Shown in pieces: positions 1-13,900 of a DNA stretch of 64,000 bases. The first letter of the stretch is position 1. Each line of letters begins with the position of its first letter. Source of the stretch: Trypanosoma brucei gambiense DAL972. Lineage: Eukaryota; Euglenozoa; Kinetoplastea; Trypanosomatida; Trypanosomatidae. Below the pieces are notes generated by a model that did not search any database, was not told the DNA's origin, and saw only the letters and a list, made by a program, of their open reading frames with translations. The translations under genes and the position numbers were made by a program. Location of the stretch: NCBI RefSeq assembly GCF_000210295.1, contig NC_026737.1:1-64000 (forward strand), in the 5' to 3' direction.

Positions 1-1984
1 ATTAAATGATACCCTATTTACTTTTTCGATAATATTCACTGGTAATATAAATCATACAAATTTCAAGCACTGAAGGCAAAAGGTCCACAGGCTACATATT
101 CATCATGTCACATGTGTCCGTATACCCTGTTAAACAACTTTCGTTCACTCACTCAATCATAGTCAATGCTTCATAAACAAAGTACGTCTTTTATTATGAT
201 CTGAAGGGAAACTTATTATTATTATTTTTATTAAATTGTCTCGTTCACAATTCATATCCATTTCCCTCCATTCCACAACTTATACATGGACGTTTTTGAA
301 AATGCTACCTGGAGTGCAGTGTGCAATTTATTAACAGTGAAAACAAAAAAAACATTTAGAAACTAGCGGTTCTCACTGCGGAAGAGCAACTGCAACAACA
401 ACAAAACATCTTCCGCCTTTGGGTTTTGACAAATCAAAAGTGTATATTAGGACTGAATTAATAAAATACTTCATATTCCCTTTGTATGTTCTCATTTGGT
501 TGTCATTTAAACTACGGGTTCCGTTGTAGCATATACATCGCTGAATTTTAAAATATATATATTTCGCTTCAACAAATAGTAACAACTATCGTGCTGGAAG
601 GGACAATAAGTTAATGTATTTTTTTTTTTGTTTTCCACATTCGTGGTACAGTGTTTGACCTCATCTCCTCTCTTCCTCGTGGAGCTGAGTTCACCAGATG
701 CCGTGGCATTCACAATATTTTGTACGCACGAACTTTACCTGAAAATAATAAAGGAATGAAAATGATAATTCGCCGCTTCAAGATAATGCGAGTGCAGACA
801 CGACAAAAACTACCGCTGCGCCTCAAAAAGGCACATCACGGCGTGGAGCCTTCAATGCAGTTTCTGTCAAATTTATCGTTAACGTTATTTCTTTCTTTCC
901 ATGGGGGTGGCGTTGCGATGCCGGATGTCGCTATCGTATGCATCATGGGGCAGCAGCTGCTGAGGGAGATAGAGAGGAAAAAAACGTATTTTTTTTGTTC
1001 ATTGCATTGAGCTTTACTGCCATTCGCTGACGATCCATTTCGATCATTCCAAATCGTGTGTTGCAGTAAATCTTAAGCGATTATAATAATATCGCATCCA
1101 CGGTATGTTTTACACTGAAAAGAATAAACCACACCTGCGCTTAACATGCTCGCGGCTCCCTCCCCTCCATCATCCATGTTTACTACATTGTATTTCAACT
1201 GCAAACTAATTGCCTAACTACTGAAGTGTTTGAGCAATGCGCCACCACACAAAAACAGAAAAGTGCTATGGAGGCGCTTGCATTTTAGTTGGACACAAAT
1301 TGTCTCACTTTCAAATTCTGCAAGCGCACACACACGCAGATACACATAAAACATACGTATTCTTTCCAACACTTTTTGGAGGCACCTAAAGAAAAGTTAT
1401 GATACAAAGGAATTACCGGGTCACATGAAAGAGTGCATAAATTGAAGTGCAAACAATGTTTCAACAGTAGAAATCGATACTTTTTTTTTTGCTGCTATCG
1501 TTAAAGGTGAAGTCGAACAAGATAACGACACGCAACCCATCGTGATACTGCGGTCCTTTGTTATTATTTATTATGTACCGGTGTCCTTACGTTGACAAGA
1601 GAAAGCGTTTCCCCCTTTTTTTTTTGAGGGGGGAGAGGAGTTAATGGGGGACTCCACAAGACTCAGTAGCTTTAATAGCGCAACTATAATCTTACATTCC
1701 AACAGCCGCCGCCGTGAGGGCGGAGTCACTGACAAAAAAGCATGATTTGCACATGAATGGCAGTTGAGGTCTTTGCCACAACTCTTTACCTTGCACATAC
1801 GCTCCAAACAAAAAAATCACCACCCCCTTAGCTATTGCAACACTCGCTAAAGTCGTTAAACCATACAAAGATGTATAGAAGGCACATATTGCCATACAGA
1901 TGTGGTTTCATGCTTTAATCGAGTGAAATTCACGCTCTTCATATAATGATGAAAAGGCGCTCTCCCCCGTTTACTGCGATGCAA
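1..1984. other. Non-coding left edge, downstream of the giant HECT gene
   Basis: This AT-rich stretch has no convincing gene. It should include the 3' UTR of the HECT gene, which ends at 1985. Short open frames occur on both strands but show no recognisable family, and several lack an ATG. The longest on + (651-1010) opens on GTG. A 67-codon ATG frame on the minus strand (1692-1895) is somewhat hydrophobic but begins only 89 bases after the HECT stop, with no strong polypyrimidine tract before it. I saw no tRNA, repeat array or retroelement. Confidence 0.5.
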
Positions 1985-4900
1985 TTAGGCGTCCAAAACA
2001 ATGTGCTCTTGTGCTAGCCCGTCAGTATCGATGGCTTCACAGTGCCGGATGGCATACAAAATCCGGTCACGCATAACATCAATTGAACTGTAGGCGGGTA
2101 TACGGAGTGTAAAGAAACAAGTATTACTGGTTGGAAGGGAGTCACGGGTCCCTCCCCTTTTAACTTTGATGTTTTCCTTGAGCGGCAGCCTTGTTTGTCC
2201 CGTTGTAAAGCGGAGAAGCAGCATCCGGTCTTTATCACACATAGTTTCAATAACTTCGTCAAACATTTGTGAATCGTTTGAGGGGAGAGAGACCTCACAA
2301 ACGTCACGCAGTGCTTGACAAGATAACTTAGGCGTCCCACAAATGATCAACTCCACTTGCTGCCAGCGGAAGGCATTGAGTGTGTACAAGGGGATTACTT
2401 GACCGAACCCATGCCGAATATGGCTGATCACCACATCATACTTGTGAACTTCGATGGAGGCAATATGTTCCGCGAGTATTCCCGCAGTACGAAGATCCAC
2501 AGGCGGCAATTCCTCCCGCATTCTAAGGTGAGAATTTTCACTACAGAATCTCAACCAACTCTCCTGTAGGCCTGGAAATCTCTCCTCCAGCTCCTCAGCC
2601 GTCCGCTCTGCTAACGCCTCCGGTGTTAATTGCCTCATTATGTCACGATCCATGGCCCTCAGGTCACGCAGTGATGTTTCCTCGCTAAGTAAGAGTTTCC
2701 AAAACAGTGGTGGAAACTCCACGGCGAGGAGATCTTTGGTAATAAAACACGCTGCGAGAAACTTCCCGAAAAACTCGAACATAGGAAACAACTGAAATTC
2801 AAGAGCCATTGTTGCATTTGGCATCACGGCCAACTGCCCATCACAACCGCAGTCCTTAAAGAGGGGATTCTGTTGGAATTTCCCGCTTGGGTGTGTTGAC
2901 ATAATCTCTGTCGCAAGCTGTGATAGAATATCGCGGTAAGGTCCCCCCACGTCCGTAGATCCAAAACCGGCAAGCTTTACGGTGAACATGGGCGAGACAT
3001 AGAAGATAGAAATCGGACTTCGCTGAAGCTGCGCGAACAACTGTCCGAACACGGAACGCATTAGCGTTGGGTAAAAACCGTAGCGCACAGAGGCCCGGGC
3101 GTGCATTGTATGAATGGTAACTTTCCCTTTGTGCCCCGTGCGATTTCTGAAAGGCCGCATTGTCTCATTTTGGATTTTTTTTGAAGACTCTGCAGAGCAA
3201 AGGCTCTTAAGCTTCTTCCACATTTCAAAAAGTTCTGTGCTGCGCCGAATGTCAACTACCACAGAAAAAACAGCCGTCAGTGTATCAAATATTTGTAGAC
3301 GCTTAACATATGGTACGAGCCGCTCAATCGGAACATCGTTCCCCAGGACGTCAGCACCAAGGAAGGACAACAAGTGAGTATATTCCACTAAATCATGGGA
3401 AGGAACAGTCAACGACGCATCACCGTTAGGGGAAACAAGCAACTTCTCTGATATCGAAAAGGTTTGACAAAACAGGGACAATTCAGCATAAAATTCGAAC
3501 GATTGCGCGACAACCTCCGTGTCGAGGCGATGGGGATGTTCCTGGAACCTGCTGTAGAGTTGGGACACGTCCATACCAGTAGATGCTTCAGTGAGAAGTT
3601 GCTCACCATGAAACGTTGCGTCTTCCCTTCTTTCCGCGAAGAACACCGGAAGTGCCAACATTTCGTTAGGAAATGTCTCAAATCGAGTAGTTGTTTCATT
3701 TTTCGACTCCCTCTGGAGATTAAATATAACGGCTTGCTCATGATATAAACACGTTACCAGAACAATGTCGCCACCTTTTGCTCTCACTTGCAATGGCTGC
3801 GATTCTTTTTTACGGCTTAGACAAAGATGTATCTTTCCATTTGGCTTTATGAGGTAACCACATGACGGTAACAAAGTGCTGGCCGACGACTGATCCTTAT
3901 CTGACGTACCTGCTGCTAGGGAACCCGGTAGTGAAGCATCCATGTTCCATCCAACGACAACATTTCCACATCGTGCAGAGTTCAAAACTACTTCGAATTT
4001 TTTCGAACCGAATGTACATCGAAACGTTTGGGAGAAGACACCGTAACAGCTACAGTACCCCTCGGGTGATGTTGGGCCGGTCAGTAGCTCAAAGCTGATA
4101 CGGTGTGACTCCTGTTGCCCTCGCGTGAAAGCCTCGGGTAAAGGCCGTGGTGGTTTGGATGTAACCGCTTCGATGGCCAACTTCGTGCAAATGACAATGG
4201 CATACGGTACACAACTCTGCCTCCCAGGAGCTGGTAAACTGGGTCGCTCCAGTTGATAACGCTGCAGAAGCTCACTCACCAGCAATATACCCAACTGTAC
4301 AAACGTACAGGACATCTTCCCCCTCTGACACATGCTACTTATCACAGCTAGAAGTGGAGCAAGTGATGCGCAAAGGGCTTCATGTGATGGCAGCGGGCAA
4401 TTGCTCATTTTAAGCAACTGAAGCACGCATCGCAGAGCAACATTTCTTACCGCACGTACATGTGCCGTTGCGGTGCGAAGCAATAAAAGCATCAATGTTG
4501 ATCCGAATGATGTCGACAGAAGATGGATGACGCCATCAAGGCTGAGCGACACATAAATGAGGTTGACGCTAACTTCCACGTTTTCTGCACTTTGCGCAGC
4601 GAATGGCGCCGCAAGGCATGCGTAAGCGGCCGCAAGCAGAAAAAATGAGGATCTGCGGACCTCCGCCCGAACCAAAGCAGTGAGGGAGGACAAATCATTC
4701 CGCAGTGTAGTGTACGGAAGCAGATGTTGTAGTGTCTTGAGTGTATCCGATGAATTGCAACTCATGATGACGGTACCAATCAGTTTCTTCGCATACGACA
4801 CCATGGCCTCTTCAACTTGTGGTATAAGACTCGACTCACCACCACTTTGAATTCCTATAGCTGGTGTATTCCATGAGTGCTGACCGAGAGACCCCATCCC

Positions 4901-7900
4901 CTGCGAAACATTGGGTGAGATGCGGTCAATCATCAGTTGGGTCCATATTGTATCCATTGCACTGCGTTGAACGGGTGAATCTTCCTTGTGCAACACACGC
5001 CAATGCACGACTTTGACGGAAGTACCGGGAGCAGAGAGCGTAAATGAAAGCTGCATATCTGCCGGGCAGTCCCTCCCTTGTAACACTTCGTATACCGTCT
5101 CCCCGTTCACCACCACAAGAGCGCGTTTCGCCCAGGGTATAACGCGAATGTAAAGTCGAACACATTTGACGGAAGATGTCGGCAATATGAGCGATTCACC
5201 ATGAACAGGAATTATCGGGATGGGTACGTCCACAAACCAAGCTGTTGGGGGATGTTGAAAAGTAACCCGCGCGGGAAACTGCACGGAGGTACACACCAGG
5301 AGCTCTATCTCATGTAACTTGAGTCCCTCGATCACTGGTTTTGTCACGGTGCACGATTGTGGGCCAATACTTGAGACGTGTTGAACACAACCGTTTGAAA
5401 TCGTGACGTGCTGTGGAGAAGCTGAGAATGTCACCTCTTCCTCTACCCATGGTTGTTGTCGCTGAAACTTCAGCAGCAAACGGCGTCGGTGGTTTTGCCT
5501 TTCCAAGATTGGTGACAAGTCACGTTCGGCATCCTCCTTTGTCTGGGGTACATCACAAAAAGGTAAAGATACTGCGGAGACATCGCTACGGTAGGTGACG
5601 CAAGAAGCAACTGAAAACTTTGGTGTTTCATGGGGTACCGCGCAGCACTTGAGAGCGAATCCGTTAAAGAGAAGGTTGTGCTCAAGCGGCACACTTGTAT
5701 CATAGGAGAAAACGGCAGTGTCATCCTCAAACTGAGTAAAATCGCAGTTGTAGCTCCTCGCGTTTACGAAGACACTAAGGGGGAAAATATCTTCGCAAGT
5801 TGGAACAGGGCCGTAAACCAAAAATAGCGCCGCCTGCGAGAGATCGTCCTGTAATTTTTTAACTATCCGGTATCCACTGTCCTCTAATGAAGTTACACAA
5901 CGTCCCAACTCATCCACATAAATAAAGATGTGCTTCTTTCCGTCTAATGACTCGACCTTAGAAAGGTCCTCTCCGTCAGTGCCCTCCGACGAACTCACAA
6001 AAAGCGAGGAGCCCTGTACACTGCTTATCTCCTTTACGGAAACTATGCATGACGTCCGAATCGGATCTGACACCCACCAAAAAAAATCACCTTCAGTGGT
6101 GAGACGATCCGTGACTGCACACTGGTTACAGATCCGTCTGTTGAACTGAAGTTTGCTGCTTTGCATGTGCGGGGGGTTTAAGCTTCCTAAAGACAGGTAA
6201 CGGCCGCAGATAACTCCGCGGAGATCATCCTCCAGTTGCCTCCAGGCAGGCGAGTCATCGAATGATACTCTAGAAACAGTCTCCCACTGCACCCATTCCA
6301 TTCTGGTTCCTCCGAGAAAAATAAGCCGTTGTTCGCCGCTTTCACAAAGGATTAAACCACGCCCTAACGATTCGACCGTTACGGGCCCTCCGACAGGTCG
6401 ATTAAATTGGAGATCTCTCGCGTTTACGCGTTGGCATAGGTAACTCCGATAACCGCATGACTGCGATGGAATCGTGTACGTAATTCCTCCATGAAGAAGC
6501 TGCTTCTCCTTCTGAATGCTTGAAAATGGTAGCGTACATGTAGTTACCCTCCCCGCCGTAATTCCAATATATTTATCCTCCAAAGCAACATTTGACAACC
6601 CTGGTCTTCCGTCCTCCGACACTGTGTAGAACATGATACTACTGTGGTTTGTGGTATGAAGAAAGAAAGCCACATGCTCCCCTGGAGAGATGGTTATAGA
6701 CTCAAACCCCTCTACTTTCGCTTCAACGCCTCGTGCAAGCTCCATATCCCTTCGCATGACAACTTGCCACTCACCGCCTTGCTCTTCAACTCCTCTGAAA
6801 GTCCCATTACGCATAAAGAGAGTTACGGTCGCGGTAGATGTTGTGTCAGAGACAAAATACACCTTTACAATGTTCACCTTATTTCGTTTCGCAATAACAT
6901 CAAACATAATCCCGCTGCACGAGTTACCAGGAATGCACGCTTGGCGGCCCGTTTGAAGAAATATTGTCTCCTCTCCGGCACTCTTTTTGGCATCGTCTGC
7001 AAACTCCCTTAGTTGATCAAGAATGTATGAAATTGTCATATTACCCTTTTCCAGCATGCCTGCAGCGGACCGGAAACCTTCCTCACATATTAGAAAGGTG
7101 CTGAACATACGAAGGAGTTGGGCACAGCTCCACAAATCACCCTTCATATCACGTGTTCCTTGTCGCTGAAGCTGTGGGGAGGCAAAATGATCGTATCGAC
7201 GTAAGGTATAAACATTCCAAACTGCGCATGTGACCGTGGCTCCTCGGCCAGTTTTCACATACACATTTTTCGGGTGGATGTTGCCGTGGATTAGAGAATG
7301 CAGGTGCCAGTGCTCCAACGCGGCAAGGAGGGACATAACAATGGATTTCTGTTGTTGTTTGGAGAATCTTTCCATGTCTAAGGAGTTAAGAGTGCCGTCA
7401 AACCAGCCATGCGTAATAACACCAAAACTTTTTGAGGAGTCCAATGACTGCATTATGTCCTCTTGATACATTACACACGGATGCTTTGTTACTACGTTAA
7501 AGGACGTAACAGTTATTTCGGGGTCATCATGGCTAAATATGTGCAGTGTTCGCTTGCTTGTTGTGTTGTCGTCAAAATATAGTAAACGAACCATAGAGCT
7601 TCCACCGACCCTACCAATAACCTCGTATGCGCTAGGCAACCGTATAAAAGTGTCCCCTTCATCTGCGGTTCCAGGAATGAAAACGTGCGGTTTATCCAGC
7701 GGTGACGACAAAGCATCCACTACCCTCCGAACCGCAGCTTGACCGCAAAATTCCTCAAGCTTTTTGTCCTCAACTCGAATCATCTCACGCGAAAAAGCAC
7801 CCACCTCCGCGAGTTGCTTAAGAGCATTTGACAATCTGTAAGCAAGTTTCGAGTTCCCGCAATGGTCACACCAAATGAGTTCAATGGCAGTCACACGATC

Positions 7901-10900
7901 TGAAGGTAGACTGTAGAGTACATGTCGAAGTACGGTGTACGTTGAAACCACTACGCGGAACGGTATTCGGCGAAGAATAGTCGGTGTTATTGGGTGTGAT
8001 GCCAGCACCACGGAAGGTGGTGCTCTAAACTTTCCGGCTCCCAATGCACCACCGTAAAAGGTAGCAAGCGTGGCGGACGCATTAGCATGGTCCAAACGAA
8101 CAAAGGGAGACACGCTCAGATTGGAAGGTATATTGTGAAAGACAACCCTTGGGGACTCATTGTTACGTGCTAAAGAAAGGGTTCCATTGTCACGATCAAG
8201 AAGAAAATGCAACTTTGTTCCCGCAAGAAACATCGTGTTGCCTGACGAGTCAATAGGGGGAATTCGTTCCTGTGTGGGTAAAGAGTCGCCGTCGAGAACA
8301 TCTTGCACTATCCAAACCTGGTCAACTTGCTCACGAAGTTTCACGAAGTGCGGCTCCAGCTGGTCGAAGGTCGATACCACAATTCCAGCAAAGTGCCCAG
8401 AACCAAGTGAATCGCCTCCGGCACGGTCACTGCGGGTTATTTGCACAACAAATCCCGACAAACCAACTGTTGGAAGTGGGGACCCAATCACTGCTTGCCC
8501 GGATGCATCATTACAGCTTGCCGTGCGACCTTTGTTCGAAATGACTACTTTGGACGGATTACACAAAGTCCACACGGGGGTGTATTCCACAACACCCTCA
8601 GACCAGCTCCTTGATCTTGTGGATATGCCTCTGTCGATCACCTCTCGTGGTGAATGGAGGTAGAGGCTAGTAGGATGAGGCCCTACGTTCATAACTGCTA
8701 TATTCGGTGAAATCCCCTTCAACGACGAGCCAACGTGCTCCCTGTATGAGACATGGCAGCGAACGTTGTCATCCTCATCGTACACGACAAAATCGTTATC
8801 AGCTGTGAATGCGAGAGTAAGTTCTTCGTCACGTGCGAGGCTGAAGCTGCGGTGAATCACACTGTTTCGACTCCCTTCCCAGTTTATCTTAAAAATAGGT
8901 CTAAACAGTTGGACGAGCACTTCCAAAAAGAAAACATTGGCACTTGTCGCAGACACTGCCCCCAGCTTCCAGAAGCGTGGCTTATTCACTGGCCAGGCAC
9001 CTGTGCTGAACACTCCCTCAAGCTCGCATGCTTCGCTTGGTTTCAATTCTACTGTGTCATACCCCCCTGCCCAGCGCCACGGATGTGACACCGAACTCAT
9101 GAAAGGCGTAGGTGGTGGGAACGTCATCTCACAAATTGAGAGACGCAAACAGTCACAACCCCTTCTCTTAACGAAGAAGCAATACTGCGAGGGAGCAAAC
9201 ACTCCTAACTGCTCGTGAAGCGGTCCTCCGTGAGCTGCGTAATATGTTGCAGGTTCGTAGAGGACATCCTGCTCGATATCATCATCAAAAACAATGTGCA
9301 AAGAGACTTGCAACAGTTTGGGGCGTGATTTGCTGCTTAAACGTAGTGGAAGATCGGTGACGAACGCAACTCCCCAGGAGTCCCCGAGGGGAGTAAACAA
9401 AAGGGAGACAAACGCAGCCAGATTTTCATTATATACAAAGGGACAGGCAAAGCTGCAGCACTTTTCGTTCCATCCGTCTTCGTGAAGAAGCTCCGGTGAT
9501 AACATGTATTCTACGCTACCTGAATCCAGCGCTCTACCCGAAATTGAGTCGTGCCTCCTTGCTTTGATAATTCTATCAGCGGCAAAATTTGTCGACCTTG
9601 TGTGGCGCACCAAAGACGATGCACACGCGCTGCCAGCATCAAAGGACAAGTTCCACCGTTGAGCAATGTACCGTGCTAATATGCTAATCAGATGTTCTTC
9701 CTCCCTTAAAGCAGGAAAATGGACAGTTCCTGTCGCCTGGCATACGCTTTCGACAGCAAAGGGTTGGTGGCACCAGCCACACTCAATAACAGGAACTAAA
9801 CAATCTACTGGTACCGTGACACAGACGGGAGTACCACCCCTACCAACCTCTACCGCGACTTGGGATTTAATATCGGGATCACTGACTAGACGCACCAGCT
9901 CCCCGGCGGAAAACTCCCCTGACCCCAGTGCGATGACAGCAAGATCTCCCTTGCACAGCGAATTGAAGTATGCCACACCATTCACACCAAACGGTAGTGT
10001 CACAACACCATCACCCAAGGCGTCTGTAAGATTCCCGTTTACCACACCACTCAACAGATCTTCAGATATTTCTTGCCTACCAACGTTTCCCGGTCGCGCC
10101 TTCACAAGCTTTCCAAGGGATTCAATCACACCAGTATCTTCAAAGGGTTGCGTAACCGAAAACGGCCCGCTGGCAAAAGCCACTAGCGCTGTCAGAAGGC
10201 GCGTAATGACAAACCCCTGTACTGCGGGGAAAACAGCCATGTTACGTCCCAGTAAGCGCCGTTGAACAATAAGACGGTAGGTGACACGCCCACGAAAGGC
10301 ACGAGGTTCTGATGGTATCTCCAAGAAAGGTACAATCCCCTCGCTTTTCTTTCCAACATAAATTGTCAAAACCCCGTCGCTCTCGAATTCGTCGCCCACA
10401 TCGCCAACGTGCCCATCGCTGCTGTTATAAAACCGGACTCCACAGCTGGATGTTGTGTTGACATACAAAGCGTACATCTGATTCGCCCGCAGTTGAAGAT
10501 TGAGTGGACCCGGAGAAAAGGTCTGCTTATCTGCCAGGTAAAGGTACCGAGTTGCGACCTCTTTCCATTTTGAAGGGACCTTTTCAGCGCCCTTCATACT
10601 TCCCTCCTTCCAGAAAACTCTGACATTTATGTTATCCGCTGTTGTTTGAGAAATGCAGAATATTTCTTCCAACAACACATCCTGCTTGCTGCGGATGTCG
10701 AACATGATGCCGTTGTATGATGCTGAATTGTTTTGGCTGAGATGCCCACCCGTCGATATAGCGGAAAGAACCTCTGACACGCTCATGGGGTTTGCAGGTA
10801 CGGCAAGAATATTACCCACAAGTCCTCGGACAGAGAAAAAGGTATTGCTTACACAGTGACCCTGCTCGCTGCAGGTAAAAAAACATCGTATCCGCTCCCT

Positions 10901-13900
10901 TCCTCTTTCCCTTACCATGCCCATAGTTCGTTCACAGACAGCACTGAAGACATAAGTCCCCCTTTTCATTTTAAGTTGGAGTTTATTCATTACGATTCTG
11001 TGTGAGCACTCTTTCGGGAGCAATACCTCATGATGTACCCAGACCCAATTCCTCTCTCTCGATGTCACACCCTCGGTAGAGTCGTTCACGTCAGCGCAAT
11101 ACAGAGAAACATGAAAGCTCATCGGACCTATAGTGTGCCCCACGTAGGGTTGAACAAAAACGGGTAGTAGAAGCTCTCGCAGCACAACCGGACCATCAAA
11201 AACAGTAACAACAAATTCAGCTCTTTCCGAAAGAGTAGACATTTGGGGGCGACTGACCAGTGGCAGATGATCGCTGCACCCATCATTATTCCTTTCATCC
11301 CACTCTCGCCACACAACAGAATCAGTTTCCTCCACTGCGAGAGCCTGTGTCTCTTCACTACGCACGTACACTATGGAACCGCAAAACCCGCAAGAGTTGG
11401 AACTAACATCAGTAAAGGGAGTGCTACTCTCGCTGGTGCGCCCCATCAAAACTGTGAGGGTACCGTCGGAGTCCATTTCCGATGAAACGGCCCCCGAGCA
11501 ACCTCCCTCCTTCGCGTAATGGCCGACTCCAAAGTTGTGCGTAGCGTTGATGTATAAAGCGAAAGTTGAGCCGCCTTCAATACGGATTCCGTGAAACGTG
11601 ACGGAGAACTGACGACCCGCGCGCATCTTAACAAAGTTAGAGAATATCTTCGTCCACGAGCCGCTAGTCCGTTCATGCATCTGGTGAGAACCCTTCTTGA
11701 AAAATACTTCCACCCGATGGCGTCCCGAAGCGTGGGTGAGAACGGTCAAACCAGTCAGCACAACCGAATCCTCAGCTCGAACATCAAACATAATACCATT
11801 GTAGGACTCGTTGCGTAAAAGCCTGAATTTTGTGCTCCCCACAACAAACACACGCGTGACGCTGCCATCGGGGGCTTTCAGAGCGGGATATGGGGGTTGT
11901 AAAACTTTGTGTGGTCCCTCGTTGTCCAGCACATAGATGCTGTTTTTATCCAGGGAGAAGCAGACACGCTTATCCGTTTCGTCGCATACGTTGACTGTAT
12001 TGCCCCCTATTGACGTGACAAGCCCACGTTTGGGCTGAACGAGGCTTCCGGCTTTGAAGGCCACCTTAGCACCCACTACAATAGCGGCCGCATCAGCGGA
12101 AAGCGCACAGTGGCGAACATCGCGTTTCCGCACAACGTACTCTCGCTTTCCTTGGCACGGGCACAAACACTTCACAACCCCAACTCCAGAACCACATGTG
12201 CGGACGACCCTCCCCAGATGAGCCTTTCCAAATAGTGGCGGCACCACCGTTGCAGTCATTCCACGCGTCGAAAGGTAAGCAACAAGCCGACGCCGATGCA
12301 ATAGAGTCTCCGGAGGGATCGTATATGTCGCTATCAGCAGACCGTTGCGGTACGCGGCCACTTCCCTGTCCACTCGCTCAACCGTTATTGTGTCGCCAAT
12401 AGAAAAGAGTATCCCAGTACCCTCCTCTGCTATACGCGGCGCAACCTTCCAAGCGGTTCCGCATTGAGCCATGGTGTAGCTAAGAGTGTCGAAGAGAAGA
12501 TTGTTGCAGCCCATAATGCCAACGTCAGGACCTATACAGTTACTTGGAATGAGTCCAACGGCCACTGAAGAGGAATTTATATCCAAAGCATCATCATTGA
12601 CGGAAACCCATCCACCTGTAGAAGTAACCTGGCATGGTGTGCGCGTGAACACAATCACACGCAAATTCGTGTCTTCTTCAATGGGGCAGTTGCACGTCGC
12701 CACGGTCGGGTGAAGATGAAGACCGCGAAGGGAGGAACTCAGCATAATGGATCCCTTTGTCATATCAACTGAGAGATATACACTGCGAGGCGTAGCCGCT
12801 TTAGTTTTGGAGTCACTCCATGTGCCCCAGATGTTACCGTGTGCTATGCGGCGCTCAAACTCCGCGGAAGTCATGACGCGGTAATCACACTCTTCGCTCG
12901 TTACACCCACAAAAATCGCAGAGGCATCAACTGGCGACGGCTCAGTCTCCTCATCAAGAAAAAGCATACTAACCACAACTTTTGAGCTGTTAGGAATCAC
13001 AGTCGGGCTGATCAAGATCATGTTACTCTTAATTGAAACACTTGTTTGCAGAAGGTTATTTACACACCACAGCAAATCGAAGGAGTGTAAACCTCCAAAT
13101 GAAAAGCCGTCAACACCAGCAACGTGGCTAACGGTCACATCAACACGGGAGTCTCCATAGGTGGAAAAGTCATCTAGCACAGCAAAGGCAGCGCCATCAG
13201 TCGCTATACAGGTACTTCCATCGATTTGGACATTAACACTTTTATCACGCATCCATGCAAATGCTGCGGTTTCCATAAAACCAACAATGCTGCCAACGAC
13301 CAACTCCTTCGGGCTGTGCTGCGACAAAAGATAATCCGTAAGGTTATCGTTGTGATCGGTGAAGTGAAACATACATTTTGGGTAACGCCAACTATTGAAA
13401 CACTCAGAGCACAGACAAATTCCACCTTCCCCCTCGTACCACGCCTCCAACATCTCCGAACCGCACGATGCGCACAGCACCGGAGGAGTGCTACGTGTCA
13501 GGGCACTAATGTTGCTGGGGGGGTATGTGTTTCGCGCAGGGAATGTGTGGCAGTCAAGAAATGAGAAGACAACAACCGAATCCGGTCCAGTAAGCACGAA
13601 GGGCCTCAGCTTTTTCTCTTCAGGTATCTTCTCAAACAAAACACCAAAATCAACGCACTTACCACCACGAACACGAGAAAATGAAGCTGTTCCTTCCTGC
13701 CTATTCACTTTGATAATTACTACATCATCCGAGTCAAACAACAATTGCCCGGCACTGTATATCATACCAGGCTCCACGAAACAGTTCGTGTTATTAGTTC
13801 CCTCTGAATCACGGTTACATAAGGCCCAAATATTTTCGCACCGTACTATCGCCTGGGGTTCTGCCGGCTCCTCTGTTTCTGCCGTTACGCCGATGTACAT

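Noticed and set aside
651..1010. A 119-codon frame on + after a T-run and an AG
   Set aside because: It opens on GTG, lies opposite to all other genes, and resembles no family. The T-run/AG looks like a splice site but is likely chance.
1692..1895. A 67-codon hydrophobic ATG frame on the minus strand just past the HECT stop
   Set aside because: Only 89 bases separate it from the HECT stop, too little for polyadenylation plus a strong splice signal. Composition alone cannot show it is real.
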